Made by a program: the position numbers and the translations under genes | Shown: in pieces, positions 1 through 9,445 of the stretch | Layout: each line of letters opens with the position of its first letter | Numbering within the stretch: position 1 is the stretch's first letter | DNA from: Peptoniphilus raoultii | GTDB lineage: Bacteria > Bacillota > Clostridia > Tissierellales > Peptoniphilaceae | NCBI RefSeq assembly: GCF_900099555.1 | Contig: NZ_FMWM01000002.1 | Location: 1,237,629 to 1,301,628 of the forward strand | Length of the DNA: 64,000 nucleotides | Direction: 5' to 3' | The notes under the pieces: model-generated | The model's database searches: none | What the model was told of the DNA's origin: nothing | What the model saw: only the letters and a program-made list of their open reading frames with translations

Positions 1-1110
1 TGGTCCAACAAAAGCCACTGTTGTCCCTTCTTTTATGTTTAGGGATATTCCATGAAGAATTTCTTTTTCTTCTTCATATCCAAACTTTACATTTTGTAAA
101 TCAATATTATATTGCTGGATAGTCACTTCTCTATCAGAATGCTTTTGTTCTTTTCCTTCTAAAATTAAGTTAATAGAATTTGCAATAGTCCCTATCTTAG
201 CAAGACCATCAACAAAATTGATTGTTTCAAGTAAAGGTCCTGCAATACCTAAAGATAGAATAATTACAGATATAAATACTTCTGCACTTAAACTGCCGCT
301 AATGTAGAAATACCAACCAAATGGAAGCACTGTGATCATTGTAGTAGGAGATATGTTTTTAGATAAAGATACAGGTAACTGACAGCTCTTCATCCATTCA
401 TAAAAGTATCTTGCATTTGCAATGACTTTATCTTTGTACTTTGCGTACGATCTCTTGTCTTGATTAAATGTTTTTATCACTTCTATTCCATTGACATACT
501 CAATAATTGCAGAATTCATTTCTCGATTTACCTTTACAGATCCTTCATATTGAACAGCATAATTTTTCATTACGAGTCCCATAAAAAGCATCCCCACAGG
601 AATGGATACTAATGATAAAAGAGCCATTCTCCAATCAAGAAATAATAAGTAAATAAATATACTCAAAGAACCTAAGAGATTCGATGTCATTTCAGGCAAC
701 AGGTGAGCGAGCGGTTTCTCCATACTTTCAACCTGATCCACTATAATCTGCTTAAAGTTTCCGCTTGGAACAGAGATTATTTCTCCTAACGGCATCTTCG
801 GAAGTTTATCAATCATTCTCAAGCGAATATCTTTCAATATACTAAAAGTCGCTTTATGAGATACAGATAACGCCGTAGAGTATAAAACAGATTTTAAAAT
901 ATAAGATAACAGACCTATTCCCATCCATAAAAAATAGACCTTGAAATCTGCAATTCCATTTAATAAATAGACTAAAATACGGCTTGCAGCAATGTATGGA
1001 ACAATTCCGGCAATAACACCGATACTTGCTATAAATACAGATGTTTTTAACTTTGAATGTTCCTTATATGCAAGCTCCCACAATATTACAGCAGGACTTT
1101 TTTCTTTCAT
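1..1110 (-). CDS. ABC transporter permease/ATPase, 3' part outside window
   Basis: Starts with ATG at 1110 and runs off the left edge, so 370 residues are visible. The first 300 or so are an exporter-type transmembrane domain with several hydrophobic helices. The nucleotide-binding domain begins after it, and the visible part stops in the first residues of Walker A (FVGP). Half-transporters of this type (MsbA/YbtP-like) normally have about 580 residues and work as dimers. It follows the ECF ATPase gene after 35 bases, in the same direction, so it probably belongs to the same operon. Substrate cannot be told; such ECF-plus-exporter loci are often linked to metal chelates or small peptides, which is inference. 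Confidence 0.85.
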   Translation of the reverse strand, partial: MKEKSPAVILWELAYKEHSKLKTSVFIASIGVIAGIVPYIAASRILVYLLNGIADFKVYFLWMGIGLLSYILKSVLYSTALSVSHKATFSILKDIRLRMIDKLPKMPLGEIISVPSGNFKQIIVDQVESMEKPLAHLLPEMTSNLLGSLSIFIYLLFLDWRMALLSLVSIPVGMLFMGLVMKNYAVQYEGSVKVNREMNSAIIEYVNGIEVIKTFNQDKRSYAKYKDKVIANARYFYEWMKSCQLPVSLSKNISPTTMITVLPFGWYFYISGSLSAEVFISVIILSLGIAGPLLETINFVDGLAKIGTIANSINLILEGKEQKHSDREVTIQQYNIDLQNVKFGYEEEKEILHGISLNIKEGTTVAFVGP

Positions 1111-1145
1111 AATTTAACACCTCCATAATTGTATCCATTTGCATT

Positions 1146-2537
1146 TTATTTTAGAAATTCATATATTGTACCATCACAGTTTTTTATAAACTCATAATCG
1201 TGTGTAATAATTATAATGAGTTTTCCTTCTCTCTCCATATCGTGTAGGAAATTAATTAATGTATTCATCTGTGGTTTACATAATCCACTTGTAGGCTCAT
1301 CTAAGATAATAATAGGTTTATTACTAAGCCTTGCTATAGCAATCAACAATCTTTGCTTCTCTCCTCCCGATAAACTTTGAGGATGTTTTTCAAGCTTTGA
1401 TAATATTCCCATCTTTTCCAACATTTTTTCATTTAGGCTTGTATCTTCACTTACTGTTGATACTTCCGATAATACATTTTCTGTAAAAAGCTGAGAGCTT
1501 GGATCTTGCATTACCATAAAAATTTCTTTATTTTGTTTTGTAACTTTTTTTTGATTAACAAATACATCTCCGTGACCTTTTGTAGTACCGGTCAATAATT
1601 TAATGAAAGTACTTTTCCCTATTCCATTTTTTCCAATGATAAAATTTACTCCCTTATTAAAGGAAATACTAAAGTCAAAGATTTTATTCTTTTCATATTT
1701 TTTCTTAAAATTATGACATGATAAATCTCCATTGCTAAAATTATTTTTATCATCTAATAAATTCACTTTATAATATTTATTAATCTCTAAATCACTTTTC
1801 TCTATTTTATTAAATGTTCTAAGTCCATATCCTTCTGCAATAGCATTCAAATTATAATCATTTAAATCTTCTTTTTCGTATGAAATTAAAGACTCATTAT
1901 CAATAATACAGAGCCTATCCATTATATCTTTTAAATAAAATAATCTATGTTCCACAACAATTATTATCTTATTTAATTCTTTTAATTTCACTAAGGCTTC
2001 TTTTAACCTTTCTATAGATTCATTATCTAATGATGAAGATGGTTCATCTAATAAAATAATATCATTTTCAGAAATTGCACAAGCTGCAAGTGCTATCATT
2101 TGCTTTTCTCCACCAGATAAATCAAATATATTTTTGTCTAATAAGTATTCTATATTTAAGAGTTTTGAGTATTTCTTTATTCTATTGATTATCTCTGACT
2201 TGTCAGTATTTCTATTTTCTAGCTGAAAGGCTAACTCCTCAGTGGAATTCATACAGTAAAATTGAGATTTTGGATTTTGAAATACATTTGAAATAATACA
2301 TGATCTTTCAAATATATTTTTACTAAGTAAATCTAGGCTGTTATATTTTATTTCTCCATTAATATTAGCATCAAGGTATTCAGGTATTACTCCATTAATT
2401 GCTTTTAATAGTGTGCTTTTTCCACATCCAGAATGTCCTGTAATAACTGTAATTTCACCAGCTTTACATTCAAAATTTAGATTTTTTAAGATATTTTCAT
2501 CATCAAAAGATAAATCAAGCTTTCTTATTTTAAACAT
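1146..2537 (-). CDS. ECF transporter ATPase, two fused ATP-binding domains
   Basis: A 463-residue protein with two complete ABC ATPase domains in one chain. The first has Walker A GHSGCGKST at residues 34-42, an LSGGEKQ signature near 140 and LLDEPSSS after it. The second has GKNGIGKST near 305, LSGGEKQ near 393 and ILDEPTSG near 413. Fused EcfA1-EcfA2 proteins power energy-coupling-factor importers: ATP hydrolysis is passed through EcfT to a small substrate-binding membrane protein. It overlaps the EcfT gene by 8 bases, which suggests coupled translation. Family assignment is firm; substrate is unknown. Confidence 0.92.
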   Translation of the reverse strand: MFKIRKLDLSFDDENILKNLNFECKAGEITVITGHSGCGKSTLLKAINGVIPEYLDANINGEIKYNSLDLLSKNIFERSCIISNVFQNPKSQFYCMNSTEELAFQLENRNTDKSEIINRIKKYSKLLNIEYLLDKNIFDLSGGEKQMIALAACAISENDIILLDEPSSSLDNESIERLKEALVKLKELNKIIIVVEHRLFYLKDIMDRLCIIDNESLISYEKEDLNDYNLNAIAEGYGLRTFNKIEKSDLEINKYYKVNLLDDKNNFSNGDLSCHNFKKKYEKNKIFDFSISFNKGVNFIIGKNGIGKSTFIKLLTGTTKGHGDVFVNQKKVTKQNKEIFMVMQDPSSQLFTENVLSEVSTVSEDTSLNEKMLEKMGILSKLEKHPQSLSGGEKQRLLIAIARLSNKPIIILDEPTSGLCKPQMNTLINFLHDMEREGKLIIIITHDYEFIKNCDGTIYEFLK

Positions 2538-3231
2538 ATTTTCTACCTCTTATATAAAAAAATAAAACTAAAATAGAAACAAAAAAAATTAAATAGTCAG
2601 CAAATGTTAACTTTGCTTCTCTAATATTTGATCTATTTTGATTGACAGCAAGACCCTTAGTTAATGAAGCTACTGTCAATTCATCAGCAGAATTTGATAG
2701 GGTCATCAATAGTGGGATTATCCTATATTCAATTAATAAAATAGGATTCTTTAAAAATTTCCTAAAACTTATACCCCTCAAATAAATAGCTTGTTTTATT
2801 TGTCTATACTCAATTCTTGTTGCATAAAAATATCTAACCATAACCGCAACAGGAATGGCTATCTGATCAGGACACTTCACCTTTTTTAATGAACAAATTG
2901 CTTCTCCTACACTAGTTGTTAAAATTATATAATTTCCCATAACCATAGGTGCAAAAACTCTTTTTATTGTAATTATAACTATGTGTATAAGTGATAATAT
3001 TATAGAATCATTTAATTCCCTAATATTAATTTCTATAATATTCAATATTATAAAAAGTATGATTGATTTAATCCCGGATTTTATATGTCCAGATAAAAAT
3101 AATAAAAAAGTAGGGAGCATACATATTAATACATAATATATAGGATTTAGGCTTTGAATATTTCCAATTGTCATAATAAAAGAAATAACCATCATTAAAA
3201 ATAATTTTGCTCTAAAATCTATCCTTATCAT
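2530..3231 (-). CDS. ecfT: ECF transporter transmembrane component EcfT
   Basis: A 233-residue membrane protein with about five hydrophobic helices and, near residue 150, the conserved AxxxRG-type coupling motif (AIYLRG) that docks on the ATPases. EcfT is the scaffold linking the ATPase pair to the S component in the cytoplasmic membrane. It lies between the S component and the fused ATPase in one operon, with an 8-base overlap to the latter, the standard arrangement of a dedicated (group I) ECF importer. Confidence 0.88.
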   Translation of the reverse strand: MIRIDFRAKLFLMMVISFIMTIGNIQSLNPIYYVLICMLPTFLLFLSGHIKSGIKSIILFIILNIIEINIRELNDSIILSLIHIVIITIKRVFAPMVMGNYIILTTSVGEAICSLKKVKCPDQIAIPVAVMVRYFYATRIEYRQIKQAIYLRGISFRKFLKNPILLIEYRIIPLLMTLSNSADELTVASLTKGLAVNQNRSNIREAKLTFADYLIFFVSILVLFFYIRGRKYV

Positions 3232-3255
3232 ATCTAATAACCCGCTCCCTAATTC

Positions 3256-3837
3256 TTACTTACCAATTTTTGAAAAATGTTTTTTCAAAAACACAATTCC
3301 TAAGCTACAACCTACAAAAGCACCAATAAATCCTAAAATAGCCATAACTATTAAAATCCAATCAGGCATAACTTTCATCATTGTGTCAATAAATTCTTGA
3401 TTATAACCTTGATTTAAAAGCCCTTGTGCATACTCATTTCTTGAGATGATAATCGGAACATAGTTTCCTAAAGTGCAAAGACTTGAAAAAGAAAATGCTA
3501 ATCTAGATTTTCCTTTACTGTCATAAGAGCCTGATTTTAATATTATTTCTCCAATAAATCCTGCAATTGCTCCTGTTAAAAGTGCCCATGGACCATGACC
3601 CATGATGACATAAGCTAAAGATATTAGCATTGTTTGAATAAAAAGCATTCCTGGCTTCTTAATTTTTGTTGAAAAAAGCATGTTACTAGGTCCAACTAAA
3701 ATTCCCTGTACTAAGGGAACAATTGGCATCAAAACAGGAACCATAGCTGTAAATGAGCCTATTAGCATAAAAATAAACCCAAGTACTGCAAACAAACCAA
3801 CATTAATTAAATCTCTAACTTCTAATTTTTTATTCAT
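3256..3837 (-). CDS. ECF transporter S component, MptD/Trep_Strep-like
   Basis: A 193-residue hydrophobic protein with five to six predicted helices. Its length, the N-terminal charged stretch (VRDLINVGLF) and its place between a TetR gene and ecfT fit the MptD/Trep_Strep family of substrate-binding S components. These bind the solute and associate with EcfT. The start has a good ribosome site (GGAGGTTTCAG). Known S components bind vitamins, metals or small cofactors; the solute here cannot be read from sequence. Confidence 0.8.
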   Translation of the reverse strand: MNKKLEVRDLINVGLFAVLGFIFMLIGSFTAMVPVLMPIVPLVQGILVGPSNMLFSTKIKKPGMLFIQTMLISLAYVIMGHGPWALLTGAIAGFIGEIILKSGSYDSKGKSRLAFSFSSLCTLGNYVPIIISRNEYAQGLLNQGYNQEFIDTMMKVMPDWILIVMAILGFIGAFVGCSLGIVFLKKHFSKIGK

Positions 3838-3854
3838 TTCTGAAACCTCCTTAG

Positions 3855-4448
3855 TTATCTATTTTTTTCTAAATCTAAAATATAATTTAAAATTGTATCT
3901 TTTAGATATTTCCTATTCTCATCATATGAATCTCGTACATTAAGAACTTGCGAGCTTAATATCATTCCATTTATATAATTTACTAAAAAACCATCTTCAA
4001 AAATCTTTGAATCAATTCCTAATTTATTAGATATTGAATCTAATTGATTTACTGTTTCTGTTTTCAAATCTTGAAACATCTTTTCTAAATCTTCATTATA
4101 TTTTTTTGATTGTAATAAAAGAGAATAAACCTTAGTAATATCTGTATCTGGTAGACACTTATCCACTAAAATTTCACTCATCTGTTCATATTTATCTTGA
4201 CCTATGTGAGCTTCTAAATAATTATCAATTAAATTATTTCTATACTGATTTCCATCAAGCATTAAATCTTTAAGCATTTCAGCTGTGCTTTTATAATGAT
4301 GATAGACACCACCTGTGCTCATGCCAACTTCTTTAATCACATCTTCCATTGTTGTATTCTGAAATCCTTTATTCAAAAAAGATCTCATTGCTGCATCTCG
4401 AATTTCTTTTTTTCTAATTTGACCAACTTTTGTTTCCTTATCTTTCAA
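3855..4448 (-). CDS. TetR family transcriptional regulator
   Basis: The N-terminal 50 residues form a TetR-type helix-turn-helix (KGFQNTTMEDVIKEVGMSTGG, then YHHYKST). The remainder is a helical ligand-binding and dimer domain. An in-frame ATG lies 18 bases upstream, but the GGAGG ribosome site falls inside that extension and is followed after 7 bases by TTG at 4448, which I take as the start (197 aa). It is the first gene of the ECF/exporter operon and has a palindrome over its promoter, so it probably represses itself and the transporter until a ligand binds. Confidence 0.88.
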   Translation of the reverse strand: MKDKETKVGQIRKKEIRDAAMRSFLNKGFQNTTMEDVIKEVGMSTGGVYHHYKSTAEMLKDLMLDGNQYRNNLIDNYLEAHIGQDKYEQMSEILVDKCLPDTDITKVYSLLLQSKKYNEDLEKMFQDLKTETVNQLDSISNKLGIDSKIFEDGFLVNYINGMILSSQVLNVRDSYDENRKYLKDTILNYILDLEKNR

Positions 4449-4498
4449 TAAAATACCTCCAATCATTCGATTATTTTCCGAGGATGCCCTCGGTTTTT

Positions 4499-4528
4499 AT
4501 TATATCTTAATTGAAAAATATTTTCAAT
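4499..4528 (-). promoter_or_regulatory. tetR/ECF operon promoter with palindromic operator
   Basis: On the minus strand a -35 TTGAAA (4522-4527) and a -10 TATAAT (4499-4504) are 17 bases apart. A perfect palindrome with arms ATTGAAAA and TTTTCAAT (4510-4528) covers the -35 box and part of the spacer, the usual place for a TetR operator. A GC-rich hairpin (CCGAGG-atgc-CCTCGG, 4478-4493) lies in the untranslated leader. Confidence 0.75.
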
Positions 4529-4570
4529 ATCAATCAAATTATAAATTTTGCTCTACTCTACCACATAAAA

Positions 4571-4610
4571 AAGCCTGATAAACTTCTAAATTAGAAATCT
4601 ATCAGGCTTT
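4571..4610 (-). terminator. Terminator of the prophage lysis/tail operon
   Basis: Inverted repeat AAGCCTGATA (4571-4580) and TATCAGGCTT (4600-4609) with further pairing in the loop. On the minus strand the stem is followed by a run of T. It lies just after the amidase stop codon and marks the left end of the phage transcription unit. Confidence 0.82.
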
Positions 4611-4620
4611 AATTATTGTA

Positions 4621-5430
4621 TTAAATTAATTTATTTACTATTTTCTGAACAGCATAATAATCATATCCAGCTTGAGTTAATCTCCTTTTTCTTTCTTCTC
4701 CATTCCCCCATTTTCCACTTATAACTTCTCTGGCTAATTGGTCGATTATCTTTCCAACTGGATATACTATCTTGCCATTTGCATCGAATACTTTTAACCC
4801 AAATCTATCGGCACATTTTTTAGCATTTTCTAAATTCTTAAATGCACCTTTCTGGCTATTTACATCAGACCAAGATTTTCTAACTCTATATAGTCCACTT
4901 ATTGGTTTACTGATAGTATTATTCCCTCTGAGTCTTTTATTTACTTCATTTGCTATATATGGAAACTTGCTACCAAGGTATGGTCCTGGACAGTTAGTAC
5001 TTTTATACCATTCGTGTTTTTGAAGGACACCATCTTTGCCTCCAGTATAGGTACAAGGATAGATTCCATTTCTCCTACAGATGTCTGTAACTAAATCAAT
5101 TAGTCTATTTAAAACATAATCAGAAACTAACCACTGAGGTCCTCTCGTAGAGTTCCCTACTTCAATTGTGACTGCTCGGTTGTCACACCAGGAAGATGAA
5201 GTTGTCCACGCTCTATTGGCTTCATCTACTCCTAAAACAATGACTCCATCGGATCCTAAATTGTAGTTAGCTGATGCACGTCTTGACCTTGGCACAAATA
5301 TCCCAGCAAGATTTCTACCATTTATAACCCCTGCTGCGTGATGAATAGCTATTTTAGTTATCTTTTGATTTCTTCTTCCACTATGGTTTGGGGAGAGAAT
5401 TGTTGCTTGTACTAATGGGCTATTACTCAT
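4621..5430 (-). CDS. Phage endolysin, N-acetylmuramoyl-L-alanine amidase
   Basis: A 269-residue lysin with no signal peptide. Residues 20-165 are a PGRP/Amidase_2 domain: the AIHH motif (His30/31), a later HEWYKSTNCPG segment with the other zinc ligands, and WLVSDY-type core motifs. It cuts the amide bond between muramic acid and the stem peptide. A SPOR-like segment follows (near 180-225). The last 40 residues match the CW_7 wall-binding repeat (LAREVISGKWGNGEERKRR). It follows the holin gene directly, forming the lysis cassette at the end of the late operon. Confidence 0.93.
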   Translation of the reverse strand: MSNSPLVQATILSPNHSGRRNQKITKIAIHHAAGVINGRNLAGIFVPRSRRASANYNLGSDGVIVLGVDEANRAWTTSSSWCDNRAVTIEVGNSTRGPQWLVSDYVLNRLIDLVTDICRRNGIYPCTYTGGKDGVLQKHEWYKSTNCPGPYLGSKFPYIANEVNKRLRGNNTISKPISGLYRVRKSWSDVNSQKGAFKNLENAKKCADRFGLKVFDANGKIVYPVGKIIDQLAREVISGKWGNGEERKRRLTQAGYDYYAVQKIVNKLI

Positions 5431-5832
5431 TTATTTTTCCTCCTTGAATTGTTCTAATACTCTTTTTAATTTTTCTGGTACTGGCAAGCCTAGTGCTACA
5501 GAATTTTCTAGTATAGAAAGTCCCTCATTTGCTATATAAAAAAAGATGATGGCTGTTCTTATCATTGTTCCATCACCTTTAATTAAATTTACATCACATA
5601 GGTTTGCGATACCTACAACTATAAAAATCATTATCTTTTTAGCTATCCCTTTAAAACCTATGGATGAAGACAGCTTTCTTTCGACCCCTGCTCTTAAAAC
5701 CCCTGTTAAATAGTCAGCTATTACAAAAGCAAGTAGTGTGTATATAAAGGCATCTACACTTCCAAGATAAAATCCCAACCATCCTCCGATAGCTGTAAAG
5801 CATACTTTTAATATTTCAAAGAATTTGTTCAT
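5431..5832 (-). CDS. Phage holin
   Basis: A 133-residue protein with three to four hydrophobic helices and a charged C-terminal tail (PEKLKRVLEQFKEEK), matching the phage lysis/toxin secretion holin family (Bacteriophage_holin_4_1, TcdE-like). It forms membrane lesions that let the amidase reach peptidoglycan. The GGAGG ribosome site precedes ATG, and its stop abuts the amidase start. Confidence 0.88.
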   Translation of the reverse strand: MNKFFEILKVCFTAIGGWLGFYLGSVDAFIYTLLAFVIADYLTGVLRAGVERKLSSSIGFKGIAKKIMIFIVVGIANLCDVNLIKGDGTMIRTAIIFFYIANEGLSILENSVALGLPVPEKLKRVLEQFKEEK

Positions 5833-5833
5833 T

Positions 5834-7225
5834 TTATTCCTCCTCTGTTAAGGTATAAGTTATTTTCATTGTCTTATCTGCCGTTTTTAATATTGGACTA
5901 GATAAGTTATTAATTGTTCCAAGATATTGCGTGTGAAGGAATAGAAGTTTATAAAGAGTATAATTTCCATAACCAGAATCTGTATCAAAACCAATCATAA
6001 ATGGACCAATGTTAATTAAAGGCGTAGTTAAAAACTTCATATCTACAGTAGCTGTATAAATAACATTGTCATTTTTATCAATTAAAAACTGTCTGGTTGC
6101 TACATAATCTCCATATTTGTAAAAATACTGATTTGTATATTCTCCTCTTAGAATATCAACTTCATTTTCCAGATTAATCAATGTAATGTCCACTGGATTA
6201 TTAATATTTATTTTATAAACACCATTTTTTTTGTAATTTAAACAATACAAATATTTACCTCTAACCACACTTCCTATCGTCCTATAATGGCTTTCATTTT
6301 CAGAACTTGGATATCTACCTATTCCTTGCAGTTGTACATTTTCTAACACCCACTTATCTTCTGTAAATGAAAAATCTTCCTTCTTAATTTTTATTGTGTA
6401 TATTTCAGCATTTCCCCTGCTGTTCGTTTCCCCTTCCGTTGAAAATCCATACCAATATCCATCTCCCCCATCATGGAAGGAACAGTTAATGCTATATCTA
6501 CTAGGGAAAAATTTTTCAGGTTTAATATAATTTACTTCAACATCTTGTGTAGGCATACCTAAAATTGTATCATTAAGTCCTATATTGAAAAATGACTCTT
6601 TAATTTTAGCTATTTGAATTTGTCTATCGGGCATAGGCCAAATAGAATAAAAACTTTGATCTCTTAAGTTTACTTCAACAAGACCTGCATAATAAGATAG
6701 AACAGCTTTGTCCGTTTTTGTACTAACCTTATTTAACATAAGAATTCCTGATTCTCTGTCATAAGAGTTCCCATAAAAGCTTTTGCCTCCTCTATAATGA
6801 GTTAAAGCTAAGGACGAAATCCTTCCATTTCCTTGTGAGGTTGAAAAGTCCCATACAAATTTATATCCTCTATCTATTGGTTTGGATTCCGTCAAGTTAG
6901 CAGATCCTCCTTTGGGATTGTCAGTATCATTAACGTCATTTGATGCATAACCAATAATTGAATTGTCTGAAGGTGCAATTATCTTATTTGGATCCTCCTC
7001 CAAAGGATTTTCAAATAATAATATTCCACCATAACATTTATTAGCTATAGGAAATATTTCATCTTTAAACTGAGCTGTTCCATTTTCTAATGGATACATA
7101 AGACCTGATGGATTGAGCCTTAATAAATCTGGGACTGCATTCGTTATTAAGTTTTCATCTTCATATATCTCCTTCCTATTTGTCCTCACATCGGTTAGTT
7201 CAATGACTGATTTACCCCTGAGCAT
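5834..7225 (-). CDS. Phage tail-tip / receptor-binding type protein
   Basis: A 463-residue protein of mainly beta character with many aromatic and Gly/Asn-rich stretches. No family is recognised with certainty. Its position between the large tail protein and the holin is that of tail fibre or baseplate receptor-binding proteins in Gram-positive siphophages. An ATG lies 54 bases upstream, but the ribosome site AAGGAGGAAG sits right before ATG at 7225, so I use that start, which overlaps the upstream gene by 14 bases. No secretion signal or enzyme motif was seen. Confidence 0.7.
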   Translation of the reverse strand: MLRGKSVIELTDVRTNRKEIYEDENLITNAVPDLLRLNPSGLMYPLENGTAQFKDEIFPIANKCYGGILLFENPLEEDPNKIIAPSDNSIIGYASNDVNDTDNPKGGSANLTESKPIDRGYKFVWDFSTSQGNGRISSLALTHYRGGKSFYGNSYDRESGILMLNKVSTKTDKAVLSYYAGLVEVNLRDQSFYSIWPMPDRQIQIAKIKESFFNIGLNDTILGMPTQDVEVNYIKPEKFFPSRYSINCSFHDGGDGYWYGFSTEGETNSRGNAEIYTIKIKKEDFSFTEDKWVLENVQLQGIGRYPSSENESHYRTIGSVVRGKYLYCLNYKKNGVYKININNPVDITLINLENEVDILRGEYTNQYFYKYGDYVATRQFLIDKNDNVIYTATVDMKFLTTPLINIGPFMIGFDTDSGYGNYTLYKLLFLHTQYLGTINNLSSPILKTADKTMKITYTLTEEE

Positions 7226-9083
7226 TTTCTTCCTCCTTATCTTTAAATTCTGTAATGATTTCTTCTTTATATTTTCCAAGCATCAATCCTTGATATTTAA
7301 ATCTTCCTACCTTTTCATTAAATACTAGAGGTCTTGGAACTTGTCTTTCGACTTTGTAGTCTGCTTTAAGTTTCCTAAGAAGAAATGAATGACTAAGTTC
7401 TATTATCTTCCAGGATTCATCAATCTTAAGCTTTCCATCCCAAGCCTCTGTAGAACCTAAGGATTGACCAGATATAGCTGCGATAGCATTATCTTTTCCA
7501 ATCATGGCTTGTCCTGATTCAAGCCTAATTAATACCGAGAAGTTGTTCATCGTCTTTTCCTGAAGTTTAGTTAGTGGATAAAAAAGATTTAGAATATGGT
7601 CACCACTTAAGTAGGTTTCTTTTGGAATGTAATGTTCTATTTTCGTATCATTAAAAACGTAAGTAACAACTAGCCTGGTTGGTATTTCTATATTTTCAAT
7701 AAAGTCTAATTCTTCTGTTTCCTCTTTTACTTCAAACTTTGGAGGATCATAGGATTTTCCATCATTATTTAAAACCTCTACTTGTTTCTTGACCTTTCTA
7801 GATATCTTTCTTGTTTTTTCTTCAGTATCACAGATGATATTTAACAAGATAGATGCATTAAAAATTGCCTCCGTTTCTTTATTGGAGGCAAATTCTATAC
7901 GAATTATCGGCGTGTCTGTTGTGGAAAGATTAAAAGCAGAGTAATTTGAGTAAGCATGAACTACTAACTTTTCAGATTCAATTTGATTTAACAGTCCTAC
8001 TATATTCTTATCATTCTTACTCTTAGCTTTAGATAAATAGGGATTTTTTCCTACACCAAGAATTCTATGCTTGCTATTTATTTTATATTCTATGTCAGTG
8101 ATAAGTCCTTCAATCTTTTCTTCTTCATAAGAAATAGCTATTCTGTCTCCTACATCAAGACTTGGGTCTCCTATTGTTACCATATCAAAAGGTGTGTGAT
8201 GAATTTTGCAAATTTCAGTAAGAAGAGCCTCACACATTCTTTTTCTTTTCTCTGGAACTCCTAACTGCATCAATGGATTTATTCCAAGATTCATAGTTAG
8301 GCCATCGTCATTTTCTAAAGAGTAGTATTCAGCTATTTTAGTCTTTGCATTTGTTGAGTTGATGGCTGTATATCTAGTTTTAAAATCTGATATTGAAGAA
8401 GAAAATCTTTCTCTCGTTTTAATTTCAGTTGATATACTTTCTTCATACTTTTTTAAAACTAATTTCCCTTCACGAGAAACCCCAGCAAAAGCACCTAGGG
8501 TCGATGCTATATAGTGAATAAAGTCCCTATAAGTCTCTATATCATGGTCTTGATAAATTGCCAAAACTTCCTCACCATTTACAAAAGCTTTTACCTCATC
8601 TTCTGTCATACCTAGTTCTACCTTGCACTTCTCACATGAAAGACTTAGTAGTTCAAAGGCTGTACCAAAGGTATCTGTCACTGGGAAGTTCTTATCAAAC
8701 CTAAGCATATAGTCATAGCCTTTTAGTTCTAAAATTTTCTTAGACCTATTTGCTTCAGTGACATCAAAAATTCCCATTGGTATGGTTTCTATCTTTTTGC
8801 TTTCTAATTCTTGATGGTAAAAAAGTTCTAGCTTTGAATCCTCTAAAGAATACCTATCTATATTTGAAAAAAGGCTAATTCCAAACTCTCCAGCATAAAC
8901 TGTCCCTATTTCAAGTTCAGAAGATCCAGAGCAAGAACGATGGATATATCCAGACCCTTTAAGAATATCTTTATTGGTAAATGGAATGATTGTTTCATCT
9001 TTTAAGATGATATTTCCCGTCCAGTAAAATTTACGAGAGTTCTTTTTTATAACTGTTTTATATTCATTGCTTGTTGGATACAT
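7212..9083 (-). CDS. Phage tail-associated (baseplate/tail spike hub) protein
   Basis: A 623-residue structural protein. The N-terminal 380 residues resemble the hub domain of siphophage tail proteins, with a phrase near 320-350 (DVGDRIAISYEEEKIEGLITD) typical of gp27/Tal-like proteins. The C-terminal part is less conserved. The start is ATG at 9083, preceded by GGAGGAGT; it overlaps the stop of the previous gene by one base (TAATG). An upstream in-frame start has no ribosome site. It likely forms the distal tail and attaches the receptor-binding protein. Confidence 0.75.
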   Translation of the reverse strand: MYPTSNEYKTVIKKNSRKFYWTGNIILKDETIIPFTNKDILKGSGYIHRSCSGSSELEIGTVYAGEFGISLFSNIDRYSLEDSKLELFYHQELESKKIETIPMGIFDVTEANRSKKILELKGYDYMLRFDKNFPVTDTFGTAFELLSLSCEKCKVELGMTEDEVKAFVNGEEVLAIYQDHDIETYRDFIHYIASTLGAFAGVSREGKLVLKKYEESISTEIKTRERFSSSISDFKTRYTAINSTNAKTKIAEYYSLENDDGLTMNLGINPLMQLGVPEKRKRMCEALLTEICKIHHTPFDMVTIGDPSLDVGDRIAISYEEEKIEGLITDIEYKINSKHRILGVGKNPYLSKAKSKNDKNIVGLLNQIESEKLVVHAYSNYSAFNLSTTDTPIIRIEFASNKETEAIFNASILLNIICDTEEKTRKISRKVKKQVEVLNNDGKSYDPPKFEVKEETEELDFIENIEIPTRLVVTYVFNDTKIEHYIPKETYLSGDHILNLFYPLTKLQEKTMNNFSVLIRLESGQAMIGKDNAIAAISGQSLGSTEAWDGKLKIDESWKIIELSHSFLLRKLKADYKVERQVPRPLVFNEKVGRFKYQGLMLGKYKEEIITEFKDKEEENAQG

Positions 9084-9445
9084 TAGTACTCCTCCAATGA
9101 AAAAGATACTTCCCACAATCCTTTATAAGAAGTATCTTTTATTAGTTTGACTTGAAACTTGTCTATATACATTTGTGTCTCTTTTAGTTCCAATGTTTCT
9201 GTATCTAAGAATTTAACTTTAAGATTAGACTTGTTAGCAAGACCACTCAATATCTTCACAAGCTTAGGACTACAAGAAAAACTTACAGAAATACTTGCTA
9301 CTTTATTTCTAACAATATCCCTTTGAATAGTGCCTGCCTCTGTTTCTCCTCCAGTATCTGCCTCTATATCTCTAAACTCCAAATCATAAGAATTTGGTAG
9401 AGGTAGGTCTACTCCTTCAATAATTAAATATGATTGATATTTCAT
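9083..9445 (-). CDS. Small phage tail protein (DUF6711-like)
   Basis: A 120-residue beta-rich protein directly after the tape measure gene, in the position of the distal tail protein. The length and a central region reading KLVKILSGLANKSNLKVKFLD resemble small tail proteins of the DUF6711 type; this match is from memory and only moderately sure. A GGAGGTG ribosome site lies 12 bases upstream of ATG, inside the hairpin element described separately. Confidence 0.6.
   Translation of the reverse strand: MKYQSYLIIEGVDLPLPNSYDLEFRDIEADTGGETEAGTIQRDIVRNKVASISVSFSCSPKLVKILSGLANKSNLKVKFLDTETLELKETQMYIDKFQVKLIKDTSYKGLWEVSFSLEEY

Noticed and set aside
4470-4620. Attachment-site repeat shared by the two prophage flanks
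   Set aside because: No shared word longer than short AT-rich matches was found between this gap and 40813-41267.
5834-7225. Diversity-generating retroelement acting on the tail-tip gene
   Set aside because: No reverse transcriptase gene and no adenine-rich template repeat are present in the window.
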